Below, piece by piece: positions 43,939 to 51,011 of a stretch of DNA of 64,000 nucleotides. The position numbers and the translations under genes were made by a program. Origin of the DNA: Kineococcus sp. NBC_00420 (lineage in GTDB: Bacteria > Actinomycetota > Actinomycetes > Actinomycetales > Kineococcaceae); NCBI RefSeq assembly GCF_036021035.1, contig NZ_CP107930.1, positions 4,092,001 through 4,156,000 of the forward strand, read 5' to 3'. The notes beneath the pieces were generated by a model. That model saw nothing but the letters and a program-made list of their open reading frames with translations, was not told the DNA's origin and searched no databases. Each line of letters begins with the position of its first letter. The first letter of the stretch is position 1.

Positions 43939-45353
43939 GCGGTTCCCATTCCCGTCACGGTGCCCCGGATCACCGGGGTCACCTCTCCGTCGGGCCAGCG
44001 CAGCGAGACCCCGGAGGGTCCCGGCCGGAGGCGGCCGATCGTTCGTGTGGTGGCCGGTCCGGCGGGTGCCGGTGCCCGGCCGGGGGTGTCGGCGGTCAGC
44101 ATCCCGAACCCCGGGAAGCAGGTGAACCAGTCGCCGACGGTGGTCCCGGCCGGACGCGGCACGGCGGCGACGTCGATCTCGGCCGCGACCCCGCTCGCCT
44201 CCGCGAGCATCCCCGCGGTCCCGACGAGACCGGCCATGCTGACGTCCTTCGCGGCGGCCGGTGCGGTGCGGGCCACGAACGACCCCATCGCCCGCAGGTC
44301 GCCCGCGCGCCGCCAGGACGTGGAGTCCCACTGCGACCCCGCGTACCCCGGTCGCCAGTGGCCCTCGAGGTCCGCGGTCAGCGACAGGTCGTGCCCCGCC
44401 CGCCCCCCACCGGCCGGGACCGGGTGGTCGCTGCGCCCCAGCGCCGTCACCGACAGGGCCGCGGGAACCCCGAGCTGGGTGTGTCCTCCCAGGACCGGGA
44501 CCCCCCAGGCCTGCGACGCCGCCCGCAACCCGGCGACGATCTCGGCGGCGTGCTCCCGGGTCGGAGCCGCCAGCGCGTCCAGCAACCCGACGGGTTCGGC
44601 CCCCATCGCGGCGAGGTCGTTGACGTTCACGAGGACGGCGCACCACCCGGCCCACCGCGGGTCGCGGTCCACGAGCGAGGGCAGGATCGCGTCGCAGGCC
44701 GCGACGACGTCGGTTCCCGGTACCGGGGAACCGTCGTCCCCGCGGAACCCCATCGGAGTTTCGACGAACTCGGCCAGCAACCCCGCCAGGGCCGACTTCG
44801 TCGCGTCGGCCAGCCGTTGCGGGCGGTCCACCGGGTAGCGGACCAGCACGTGCGGAGTGCCCTGCACCTCGACGTCGCGGACCCGTTCCCACCCCAGCCG
44901 CCGGAACAGCACCGCGTTCGCGGCCTGGACCGTCGCCTCGAACCGCAGCGCGCCGAGGTCCTCGGCGTGGGCGCAGGCTGCCCGGACCAGCGCGGTCCCG
45001 ACCCCGCCGAGGGTGCGCGCACCGGCGGCCACGACGAGTCGGCTCCCGCGCCACCAGCCGACATCGGGTTCCGCGCACGGGGCCAACCGCACGCCACCCA
45101 CGACGGTCCCGTCCGGGGTCCGGGCCACCAGGACGCGGCGACGCGGGTCGTCGTCGGCCTCGTCGTGGTCGTCGAGGTCGAACAACTGCTGCTCCGCGAC
45201 GAAGACCTCGCGCCGCACCCTGCGGTACGCGGTCTCGGCCGCGGCGTCCGCGACCTCGACGTGGAACCTCGCGCGGGGCCGTGGGACCCCGGCGAGGACG
45301 GGCACGTCCGGCGCGGCGAGGAACTGGTGCGGGACGAGGTGCTCGAGGTCCAC
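43935..45353 (-). CDS. GNAT-AIR synthase fusion, MSMEG_0567/sll0787 family
   Basis: 472-aa two-domain protein. Residues about 28-170 form a GNAT acetyltransferase-like domain (FVAEQQLFDLDDHDEADDD, LGGVGTALVRAA). Residues about 180-472 form an AIR-synthase-like (PurM/ThiL/HypE fold) domain with NVNDLAAMGAEPVGLLDALA and PVLGGHTQLGVPAALSVTALG. In Nit1C clusters of Pseudomonas these are separate genes (nitE and nitF); here they are fused. The AIRS domain suggests ATP-dependent activation of an amide or similar group. Confidence 0.85.
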   Translation of the reverse strand: MDLEHLVPHQFLAAPDVPVLAGVPRPRARFHVEVADAAAETAYRRVRREVFVAEQQLFDLDDHDEADDDPRRRVLVARTPDGTVVGGVRLAPCAEPDVGWWRGSRLVVAAGARTLGGVGTALVRAACAHAEDLGALRFEATVQAANAVLFRRLGWERVRDVEVQGTPHVLVRYPVDRPQRLADATKSALAGLLAEFVETPMGFRGDDGSPVPGTDVVAACDAILPSLVDRDPRWAGWCAVLVNVNDLAAMGAEPVGLLDALAAPTREHAAEIVAGLRAASQAWGVPVLGGHTQLGVPAALSVTALGRSDHPVPAGGGRAGHDLSLTADLEGHWRPGYAGSQWDSTSWRRAGDLRAMGSFVARTAPAAAKDVSMAGLVGTAGMLAEASGVAAEIDVAAVPRPAGTTVGDWFTCFPGFGMLTADTPGRAPAPAGPATTRTIGRLRPGPSGVSLRWPDGEVTPVIRGTVTGMGTA

Positions 45354-45361
45354 CGGAACCC

Positions 45362-46441
45362 CTACGCGCCGAGGTTCTGCAGGACCGAGCAGGCGCCGCA
45401 GGCGGCGCAGCCGGCCATCTGGTCCGACCCGCGCATCCCCGCGGTCTGCAGCGCCTCCGCGACCCGGCGGGAGACGTCCGCCAGGACGGCTGGATCGGGT
45501 GCGGCAGCCCCGTCCTCGTCCACCGCGAGGGTGCCGGCCAGCGGCCGGAACGGGACGACGAACGGGTAGACCCCGAGCTCGACGAGGCGCTGCGCCCCGG
45601 CGACGAGTTCGTCCGGGTCCTCACCCAGCCCGACCAGCAGGTAGGTGGAGACCTGGTTGCGCCCGAACACCCGGACCGCCTCGGTCCACGCCGCCCAGTA
45701 CTCGGCCAGCGGGACGCTCGACTTGCCGGGCATCCACCGACGGCGGACCCCGTCGTCGAGGGACTCGACGTGGAGGCCGATCGACGACGCCCCGGCCTCC
45801 CTGAGCTCGGCGATCGTGGCGAGGTCGGCGGGGGGTTCGCACTGCACCTGGACCGGCAGTCCCGGAACGGCCTCCACGATCGCCCGGACGCACCGGGCCA
45901 GGTGCCGCGCCCCCCGGTCCGGTGCGGTCGAGGTCCCGGTCGTCATGACGACGTGCCTGACCCCGTCGAGGCGGACCGCGGCCTCCGCGACCTCGGCGAG
46001 CATCGCGGGGGTCTTGACCGCGATCGTCGCGCCGGAGTTCAGGGACTCCTCGATGGCGCAGAACCGGCAGCGGTTCTCCGGTGCGTAGCGGGAGCACGTC
46101 TGCACGACGGTCGTCGCGAGGACGTCCTTCCCGTGCAGCTTCGCGATCTTCTCGTAGTTCGTCCCGTCGGTGGTCTCCAGGTCGTAGAACCGCGGTCGCC
46201 GCACGGGCTCGACCTCGATGCCGAGGTCGGTGACCGACCCCATCCGCTCGATGAGCAACCGCCCGTCGTGGACGAGGTAGGGGCTGTCGGCGCGCCGGGG
46301 GATCGCGGAGGCGAACCCGTCCAGGACCACGTGGCCGTCGTCGCTGGGGCCGGCCCCACCCGTGCGGCGCACGGGCGTGGCCAGCCGGACACCCCGGATC
46401 GCGACGTCGGCACGCGTGGCGACCCTGTCCGGGCAGGACAT
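45362..46441 (-). CDS. Radical SAM protein, MSMEG_0568 family
   Basis: 359-aa radical SAM enzyme. The cluster-binding cysteines have unusual spacing: Cys116-x8-Cys125-x2-Cys128 (TCSRYAPENRCRFC), instead of C-x3-C-x2-C. A further triad Cys345-x2-Cys348-x2-Cys351 (GCAACGACS) at the C-terminus could bind a second Fe-S cluster. The barrel includes VVMTTGTSTAPDRG and EPPADLATIAELREAGA. Start ATG shares one base with the stop of the MSMEG_0572-type gene. The reaction is unknown. Confidence 0.9.
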   Translation of the reverse strand: MSCPDRVATRADVAIRGVRLATPVRRTGGAGPSDDGHVVLDGFASAIPRRADSPYLVHDGRLLIERMGSVTDLGIEVEPVRRPRFYDLETTDGTNYEKIAKLHGKDVLATTVVQTCSRYAPENRCRFCAIEESLNSGATIAVKTPAMLAEVAEAAVRLDGVRHVVMTTGTSTAPDRGARHLARCVRAIVEAVPGLPVQVQCEPPADLATIAELREAGASSIGLHVESLDDGVRRRWMPGKSSVPLAEYWAAWTEAVRVFGRNQVSTYLLVGLGEDPDELVAGAQRLVELGVYPFVVPFRPLAGTLAVDEDGAAAPDPAVLADVSRRVAEALQTAGMRGSDQMAGCAACGACSVLQNLGA

Positions 46442-46995
46442 CAGAGGTTGTAGGTCGAGTTGATGATCGCGCCCTTGCGGGCGTAGTGGATGAGGGCGTC
46501 CTGCACGTCGAGCGGGTGGCAGGGGATGACACCCTCGATGAGGTCCTCCTCGCGGTTGCCGTGCAGGGCGAGGCCGAAGCGGCAGCAGTAGACCGTGCCG
46601 CCCTCGGCGATGAACGTCGCCAGCGAACCGTTGATGTTCTGCTCACCCGGGAACCCCGAGTCCCCGACGGTCGGGAAACCGCGGGTGTCGATGCAGTTCA
46701 TCGCGCCGGGACCGTAGAAGTAGATGGCGGAGTCGAAACCCTTCCGCAGCGCCCGGGTGGCCTGCAGGACCGCGACGAAGCTGACCGACGACTCGTGGGC
46801 GATGCCGTGCACGAGGGTGAAGTAGGTCTCGCCACCCTCGGCCTGGTAGTCGGGGAACACCTTGGTGGAACCGTAGAGGTTCTCGCCCTTGGCCTTGCTC
46901 GGGTGCGGGACCTCGGCCAGCGACCTGGCGATGTTCGCCTCGATCTGCTCGTCGATCGCGGTGCCGGTGGTCGACGTCGTGGTGGTCGTGGTCAT
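46441..46995 (-). CDS. MSMEG_0572/sll0783 family nitrogen-starvation response protein
   Basis: 184-aa soluble protein. After a Thr-rich N-terminus it has VPHPSKAKGENLYGSTKVFPDYQAEGG, RKGFDSAIYFYGPGAMNC, GFPTVGDSGFPGEQNINGSL and GTVYCCRFGLALHGNREEDLIEG, with paired Cys in YCCRFG. The alternating beta/alpha pattern with conserved Cys resembles DsrE-like proteins (inference). It is the most diagnostic marker of this nitrilase cluster. Confidence 0.88.
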   Translation of the reverse strand: MTTTTTTSTTGTAIDEQIEANIARSLAEVPHPSKAKGENLYGSTKVFPDYQAEGGETYFTLVHGIAHESSVSFVAVLQATRALRKGFDSAIYFYGPGAMNCIDTRGFPTVGDSGFPGEQNINGSLATFIAEGGTVYCCRFGLALHGNREEDLIEGVIPCHPLDVQDALIHYARKGAIINSTYNL

Positions 46996-47005
46996 GTCTG
47001 GCTCC

Positions 47006-47842
47006 TCAGCCGTAGAGGGTGGAGTAGTTGTCCTGCAGGAACATCCGGACGAGTTCGGAGTTCCCCGAGGCCGCCTGCAGGCGAGCGAGCTCGCCCGCGT
47101 GGTCGCCCCACGGTTCGTCGCTGGCGAAGAGGACGCGGTCCGCGCCGACCCCTCGCCGTTCGATCTCCTGCGCGAGCCACCGGGGTGCGAAGCCGATGGC
47201 CCAGCTGGTGTCGGTGTAGACCTTCTTGCCGGCCTCGATCCAGTCGAAGAACCGGCCACCGATGAGTTTGACGTGGGCGCTCATCCCGCCGCCGAGGTGG
47301 ACGAGGTGGATGCGGACGTGGTCGCCGTAGCGCTCCACGAGCTTCCCCACCTCGTCGATGTCCGAGGCCGCACCGGGGGAGGTGTGCACGTGCACGACGA
47401 GGTTCCGCTCGCGGGCCGTGCCGAAGATCTTCTCGATCTGCGGTTGCGAGGTCGGGTCGTCCACACCGCCACCGAGCAGGAAGCTCGTCTTGAGCGCGAC
47501 CACCCCACGTTCCCCGGCCAGGGCCAGGGTGGCGTCGGTGAGCTCGGCGTCCTGGGCGCGGGGCGAGGTCCACAGCCCGCAGAGGAACCGGTCGTCCTTC
47601 GCCGCGGTCTCCAGGACCAGGTCGTTCAGGGCGAAGGACGCCGCCGCGACCGGGACGCCGTAGTTCGGCAGGAGGAGGGCCCGGGCCGTGCCCTCACGGT
47701 CGAGGTCGGCGAGCAGGTCCGCGATCTGGTCGCGGGCCGTGGTGTCGGGGTTGACCGGCGGACCCCCGTAGAAGGGGTACGCCGGCAACCGTCCGAGGTG
47801 ACGGTGCGCGTCGTACGTCGTGGTGCTCGGGGTGTTCGGCAC
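47006..47842 (-). CDS. Amidohydrolase-family metal-dependent hydrolase in the nitrilase cluster
   Basis: 278-aa TIM-barrel hydrolase of the amidohydrolase_2 type. Metal-ligand candidates: YDAHRHLG at the N-terminus (H-x-H would be canonical; here D-A-H-R-H), LVVHVHTSPGA and the His in VRIHLVHLGGG, and the distal Asp in VLFASDEPWGDH. Start GTG 47842. It is not part of the commonly described Nit1C set. It lies directly behind the GlnR-like box, so it appears to be the first gene of the regulated operon; it could process an amide or acid product. Confidence 0.8.
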   Translation of the reverse strand: MPNTPSTTTYDAHRHLGRLPAYPFYGGPPVNPDTTARDQIADLLADLDREGTARALLLPNYGVPVAAASFALNDLVLETAAKDDRFLCGLWTSPRAQDAELTDATLALAGERGVVALKTSFLLGGGVDDPTSQPQIEKIFGTARERNLVVHVHTSPGAASDIDEVGKLVERYGDHVRIHLVHLGGGMSAHVKLIGGRFFDWIEAGKKVYTDTSWAIGFAPRWLAQEIERRGVGADRVLFASDEPWGDHAGELARLQAASGNSELVRMFLQDNYSTLYG

Positions 47843-47865
47843 GGGACATAGTTCACGCCCTAACT

Positions 47866-47881
47866 GTTTCGTGCTGGTTAC
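47866..47881 (-). promoter_or_regulatory. GlnR-like box GTAAC-n6-GAAAC
   Basis: Minus strand GTAAC-CAGCAC-GAAAC, an exact match to the GTnAC-n6-GaAAC half of the actinobacterial GlnR consensus. It lies 24 nt before the amidohydrolase GTG, between that gene and the degenerate nitrilase. It suggests nitrogen-stress control of the cluster. Confidence 0.6.
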
Positions 47882-47894
47882 ACCTGGAACACGT

Positions 47895-48737
47895 TCAGGT
47901 TTCGTACACGTCGCTGCGCCGCTCGTCCAGGTGGTGCAGCGTGCGCCGCGCCCGGGCGACCTCGGCCTCGACGTCGACCTCGACCGCGGCCAGCCCGCCC
48001 TTGGACCCCGTCCGGGCCAGGACGTCGCCCCCGGGGCCGACGACCTTGGCCTGACCGAGGAAGCGGAGCGAGCCGTGCATGCCGGTCTGGTTCGAGGAGA
48101 TCCAGACGACCTGGTTCTCCGCCGCCCGGGCGCAGTCGTAGAGGTCGAAGAGGCGCGACTGGCGGTCCTGGGGGAGCCGTGAGGCACGGTCGGTCACGCT
48201 CGCCGGCCAGGCGGACAGGCAGGCGATGGCCTGCGCGCCCTGCAGGGCCAGGGTGCGCGCGGCCTCGGGGAAGGTCTTGTCGAAGTCGATGAGCATCCCC
48301 AGCCGGCCGACGGGGGTGTCGAACGCGGCCAGCCGGTCACCCGCCGCGTACAGCTCCGCCTCACCGGGCGGCAGGTGGACCTTGCGGTGGCGGCCCAGCA
48401 CCCCGTCCCCGCTGAGGCAGACCGCCGCCGGGTGCTGCACGGGGGTGCCGTGGACCTCCTCGACCTCGGTGTAGCCGAGGCACACCGTCAACGGTCCGCA
48501 CGCCTGCCGCAGGAGCTCGAACACGGGGTCGTCCGCGGCCAGGGCCGGGGGGACCTGCGCGGAGTCGATGTCCACGAGGTCCGGCAGGTAGCCGCCCAGG
48601 GTGCCGTGCGGCAGCACCAGCAGGTCGGTCCGGGACGCCCGCGCCTCGGCGACGATCCCCAGCGCCTTCGCGAGACCGCGCTCGAGGTCGGGGCCGAAGT
48701 TCGCGGCCACCGCCGCGACGCGGACGGGGTGGGACAC
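47895..48737 (-). CDS. Nitrilase-fold protein with lost catalytic Glu and Cys (pseudoenzyme)
   Basis: 280-aa paralogue of the cluster nitrilase, alignable over its whole length. The catalytic Glu is His44 (VLPHGTLGGY instead of ALPEACLGGY) and the nucleophile Cys is Asp151 (LIDFDKTFPE instead of QICYDKAFPE); only Lys119 (HRKVH) remains. The rest is well kept, including NQVVWISSNQTGMHGSLRF and a C-terminus ending RRSDVYET. The reading frame is intact and codon use normal, so it is maintained as a protein. It may be a regulatory or structural subunit of the nitrilase, a sensor, or a hydrolase with changed chemistry. GH125 lies 15 nt upstream. Confidence 0.85.
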   Translation of the reverse strand: MSHPVRVAAVAANFGPDLERGLAKALGIVAEARASRTDLLVLPHGTLGGYLPDLVDIDSAQVPPALAADDPVFELLRQACGPLTVCLGYTEVEEVHGTPVQHPAAVCLSGDGVLGRHRKVHLPPGEAELYAAGDRLAAFDTPVGRLGMLIDFDKTFPEAARTLALQGAQAIACLSAWPASVTDRASRLPQDRQSRLFDLYDCARAAENQVVWISSNQTGMHGSLRFLGQAKVVGPGGDVLARTGSKGGLAAVEVDVEAEVARARRTLHHLDERRSDVYET

Positions 48738-48752
48738 GTCAGGAACCCGGCG

Positions 48753-50042
48753 TCAGTCGAACGCGGCGACGTGCTCGCCCAGCAACGACAGCGCGAGCTC
48801 GCAGAACATCGAGTCGGCCCAGGAGAACCACTCCCGCGTCCACTGCGAGGGGTCGTCGACGTGGAAGCCCTCGTGCACGTGCAGGGTCCCGTCGTCGGTG
48901 TCGGCGATGAGCTGCAACGTCGCGACGCGCTCGTCGGGGTCGCCGCTCGTCAGGGCCTGCACGGCCAGCGAGATCGGCCAGACGTAGCGGTCGGGGGTGT
49001 GCGGGCTGCCGATCCCGGTCGCCGCGGTCCCGCGGTGGAACCACGGGTTCGCCTCGCTCAGGACGAGGGCCCGCGTCGCGACGTAGAGCGGGTCGTCGGG
49101 CGCGCACGCGCCCAGCAGGGGCAGCGACAGCAGGCTGGGGGTGTTCGCGTCGTCGGCCAGCAGGACGCCGCCGAGACCGTCGACCTCGTAGGCCCAGACC
49201 CGTCCGTGCACCGGGTGCTCCACCACCCCGAACTCCTCGACCCCCGCCCGCAGTTCCGCGGCCAGCGTCTCCGCGTCCGCGGCGAGCGCGGGGTCGTCGA
49301 ACACCTCGCGGGCGAACGTCCCGACGTGGTCGAGGGCCCGGGCGGCGAAGAGGTTCGCCGGGACGTTGTAGCCGTACTCGCAGGCGTCGTCGCTGGGCCG
49401 GAAACCCGACCAGGTCATGCCCGTGCGGCCGAGCGGGGTCCCGAGACCGTCCCGGTCGAGGGTCTCGCTGCGCTCGTCGGTGGGGCGCACGAAGCGGTAG
49501 GGGGACTTCTCCTCGTGGTCCTGCTCGAGGCGCCACTGGTCGACGATCGACCGGCAGGCCGCCGCCGCGTCGTGCCCGAGGACGTCGTCGCGGCCGGTCG
49601 CCCGGCGCAACCGGTGGGCGAGCAGCACCGGGAAGGCCAGGGAGTCGACCTCGTACTTGCGTTCCCACAACCAGGGGTCGTCGCCGAGGTCGCCCGGTTC
49701 GTGGCAGGCGCCCGTCGGGCCGTCGTTGAAGGCGTTGGCGTAGGGGTCGTGGACGATCGAGGTGAACTGGGTGCGCAGCACCCCCGCGATGACGTCGGCC
49801 AGCGCCGGCGCCCGGTCCAGCAGCAGCAGGTACGCCTGCCACTGCGCGGTCGAGTCCCGCAGCCACATGGCCGGGATGTCGCCCGTCACGACGAAGACGG
49901 ACCCGTCGGGCCGCAGGGTCGGGGTGCGGTCGACGGTCTCGCGCAGGGCCCGGGCGAACATCGCGCCCACCCGTTCCCCCGCGCGGCGCGAGACCTCTGC
50001 GCTGAGGTCGTCCACGAGGCCTTGCGGCAGCAGTTCGCTCAC
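48753..50042 (-). CDS. GH125 exo-alpha-1,6-mannosidase
   Basis: 429-aa glycoside hydrolase family 125 enzyme with family motifs GDIPAMWLRDSTAQWQAYL, YANAFNDGPTG, WERKYEVDSLAFP, RPSDDACEYGYNVPAN and SWADSMFCELAL. GH125 members remove alpha-1,6-linked mannose from glycans. No signal peptide, so it acts in the cytoplasm on imported oligosaccharides. It has its own leaderless-type -10 overlapping the ROK kinase stop. Confidence 0.92.
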   Translation of the reverse strand: MSELLPQGLVDDLSAEVSRRAGERVGAMFARALRETVDRTPTLRPDGSVFVVTGDIPAMWLRDSTAQWQAYLLLLDRAPALADVIAGVLRTQFTSIVHDPYANAFNDGPTGACHEPGDLGDDPWLWERKYEVDSLAFPVLLAHRLRRATGRDDVLGHDAAAACRSIVDQWRLEQDHEEKSPYRFVRPTDERSETLDRDGLGTPLGRTGMTWSGFRPSDDACEYGYNVPANLFAARALDHVGTFAREVFDDPALAADAETLAAELRAGVEEFGVVEHPVHGRVWAYEVDGLGGVLLADDANTPSLLSLPLLGACAPDDPLYVATRALVLSEANPWFHRGTAATGIGSPHTPDRYVWPISLAVQALTSGDPDERVATLQLIADTDDGTLHVHEGFHVDDPSQWTREWFSWADSMFCELALSLLGEHVAAFD

Positions 50043-50048
50043 GCCCGC

Positions 50049-50054
50049 AACCTA
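50049..50054 (-). promoter_or_regulatory. -10 TAGGTT of GH125 formed with the ROK kinase stop
   Basis: Minus strand TAGGTT; its TAG (50054-50052) is the stop codon of the ROK kinase. 6-nt spacer, then GTG 50042. Confidence 0.5.
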
Positions 50055-51008
50055 GCGCGCGGCCTCCACCCGCCACAGGTTCGCCGCCCCGATGGCCGCG
50101 ACGGGACGGTCCCCGGGCAGCAGGACGAGCCGGTCGTGCAGGGCGAGCCCGCGCAGGAACGGCGAACCCACCGCCTGCTGCTGCAGCGCGTCGGACACGC
50201 TGCGCAGCAACGGGTCCCCGAGGGCCGCGACCCCTCCGGCCAGCACGACGGTGCTCGAGTCGGCGGTCAGGGCCAGGGTGCGCACGGTCAGGGCCACCGC
50301 CGCGGCCCACCGGTCGCGGACGCCGACGGCGGCCGGGTCCCCGGCCTCGGCCGCGGCGAACAGGTGGACGGCGGAGCGTCCTTCGTCCCCGTGCGGCCAC
50401 GCGCGCCGCAGCGCGGCACCGGAGGCGATCGTCTCCAGGCAGCCCCGCTGCCCGCAGCCGCAGAGGTGGCCGTCCCGGTCCAGCGCCAGGTGGCCGATCT
50501 CGCCGGCCGCGCCGCTCGATCCGCGCAGCACCCGACCGTCGACGACGATCGCTGCCGCGAGGCCGGTGCCGAGCGAGACCAGGGTCAGGTCGCCGCCGAG
50601 CACGGCGTGCGCGCCGAGGGCGGTCGCCTTGACGTCGTTCTCGACGACGACGGGAACACCGCCGACCGCGCGGCTGACCAGGTCGGCCAGCGCCACCGGT
50701 TCCGGACCGAACCCCAGGTTCACCGCACTGCGGACCGTTCCGGCCACCGGGTCCACGAGTCCCGGGATCCCGATCCCCACGCCGGCCACGGGCAGGGTCG
50801 AGTCGCCCACCAGGTCCGACACGAGGGCGACCACCGTCGACACCACGTCGACGACGCCGCCGGGGGAGGGACGGCGCGCCGTCGCGAGGACCTCGTCCCC
50901 GGGACCGAGCGCCACCCCGTCGATCTTCGTCCCGCCGATGTCCAGGCCGACGCGCACGCTCGCCCGCGGGCCCCGGAGCTCGGCTCGCCGGGGCGTGAGC
51001 ACGGCCAC
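50052..51008 (-). CDS. ROK family sugar kinase
   Basis: 318-aa ROK kinase. Phosphate-1 motif VGLDIGGTKIDGVAL near residue 20, VENDVKATALGAH with the catalytic Asp, TGLAAAIVVDG, the zinc-binding motif CGCGQRGCLET and an adenosine motif VVLAGGVAALGD. There is no HTH, so it is an enzyme rather than a repressor. Between GH20 and GH125 it probably phosphorylates mannose, GlcNAc or a similar sugar released by them. Confidence 0.9.
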   Translation of the reverse strand: MAVLTPRRAELRGPRASVRVGLDIGGTKIDGVALGPGDEVLATARRPSPGGVVDVVSTVVALVSDLVGDSTLPVAGVGIGIPGLVDPVAGTVRSAVNLGFGPEPVALADLVSRAVGGVPVVVENDVKATALGAHAVLGGDLTLVSLGTGLAAAIVVDGRVLRGSSGAAGEIGHLALDRDGHLCGCGQRGCLETIASGAALRRAWPHGDEGRSAVHLFAAAEAGDPAAVGVRDRWAAAVALTVRTLALTADSSTVVLAGGVAALGDPLLRSVSDALQQQAVGSPFLRGLALHDRLVLLPGDRPVAAIGAANLWRVEAAR

Positions 51009-51011
51009 CGG

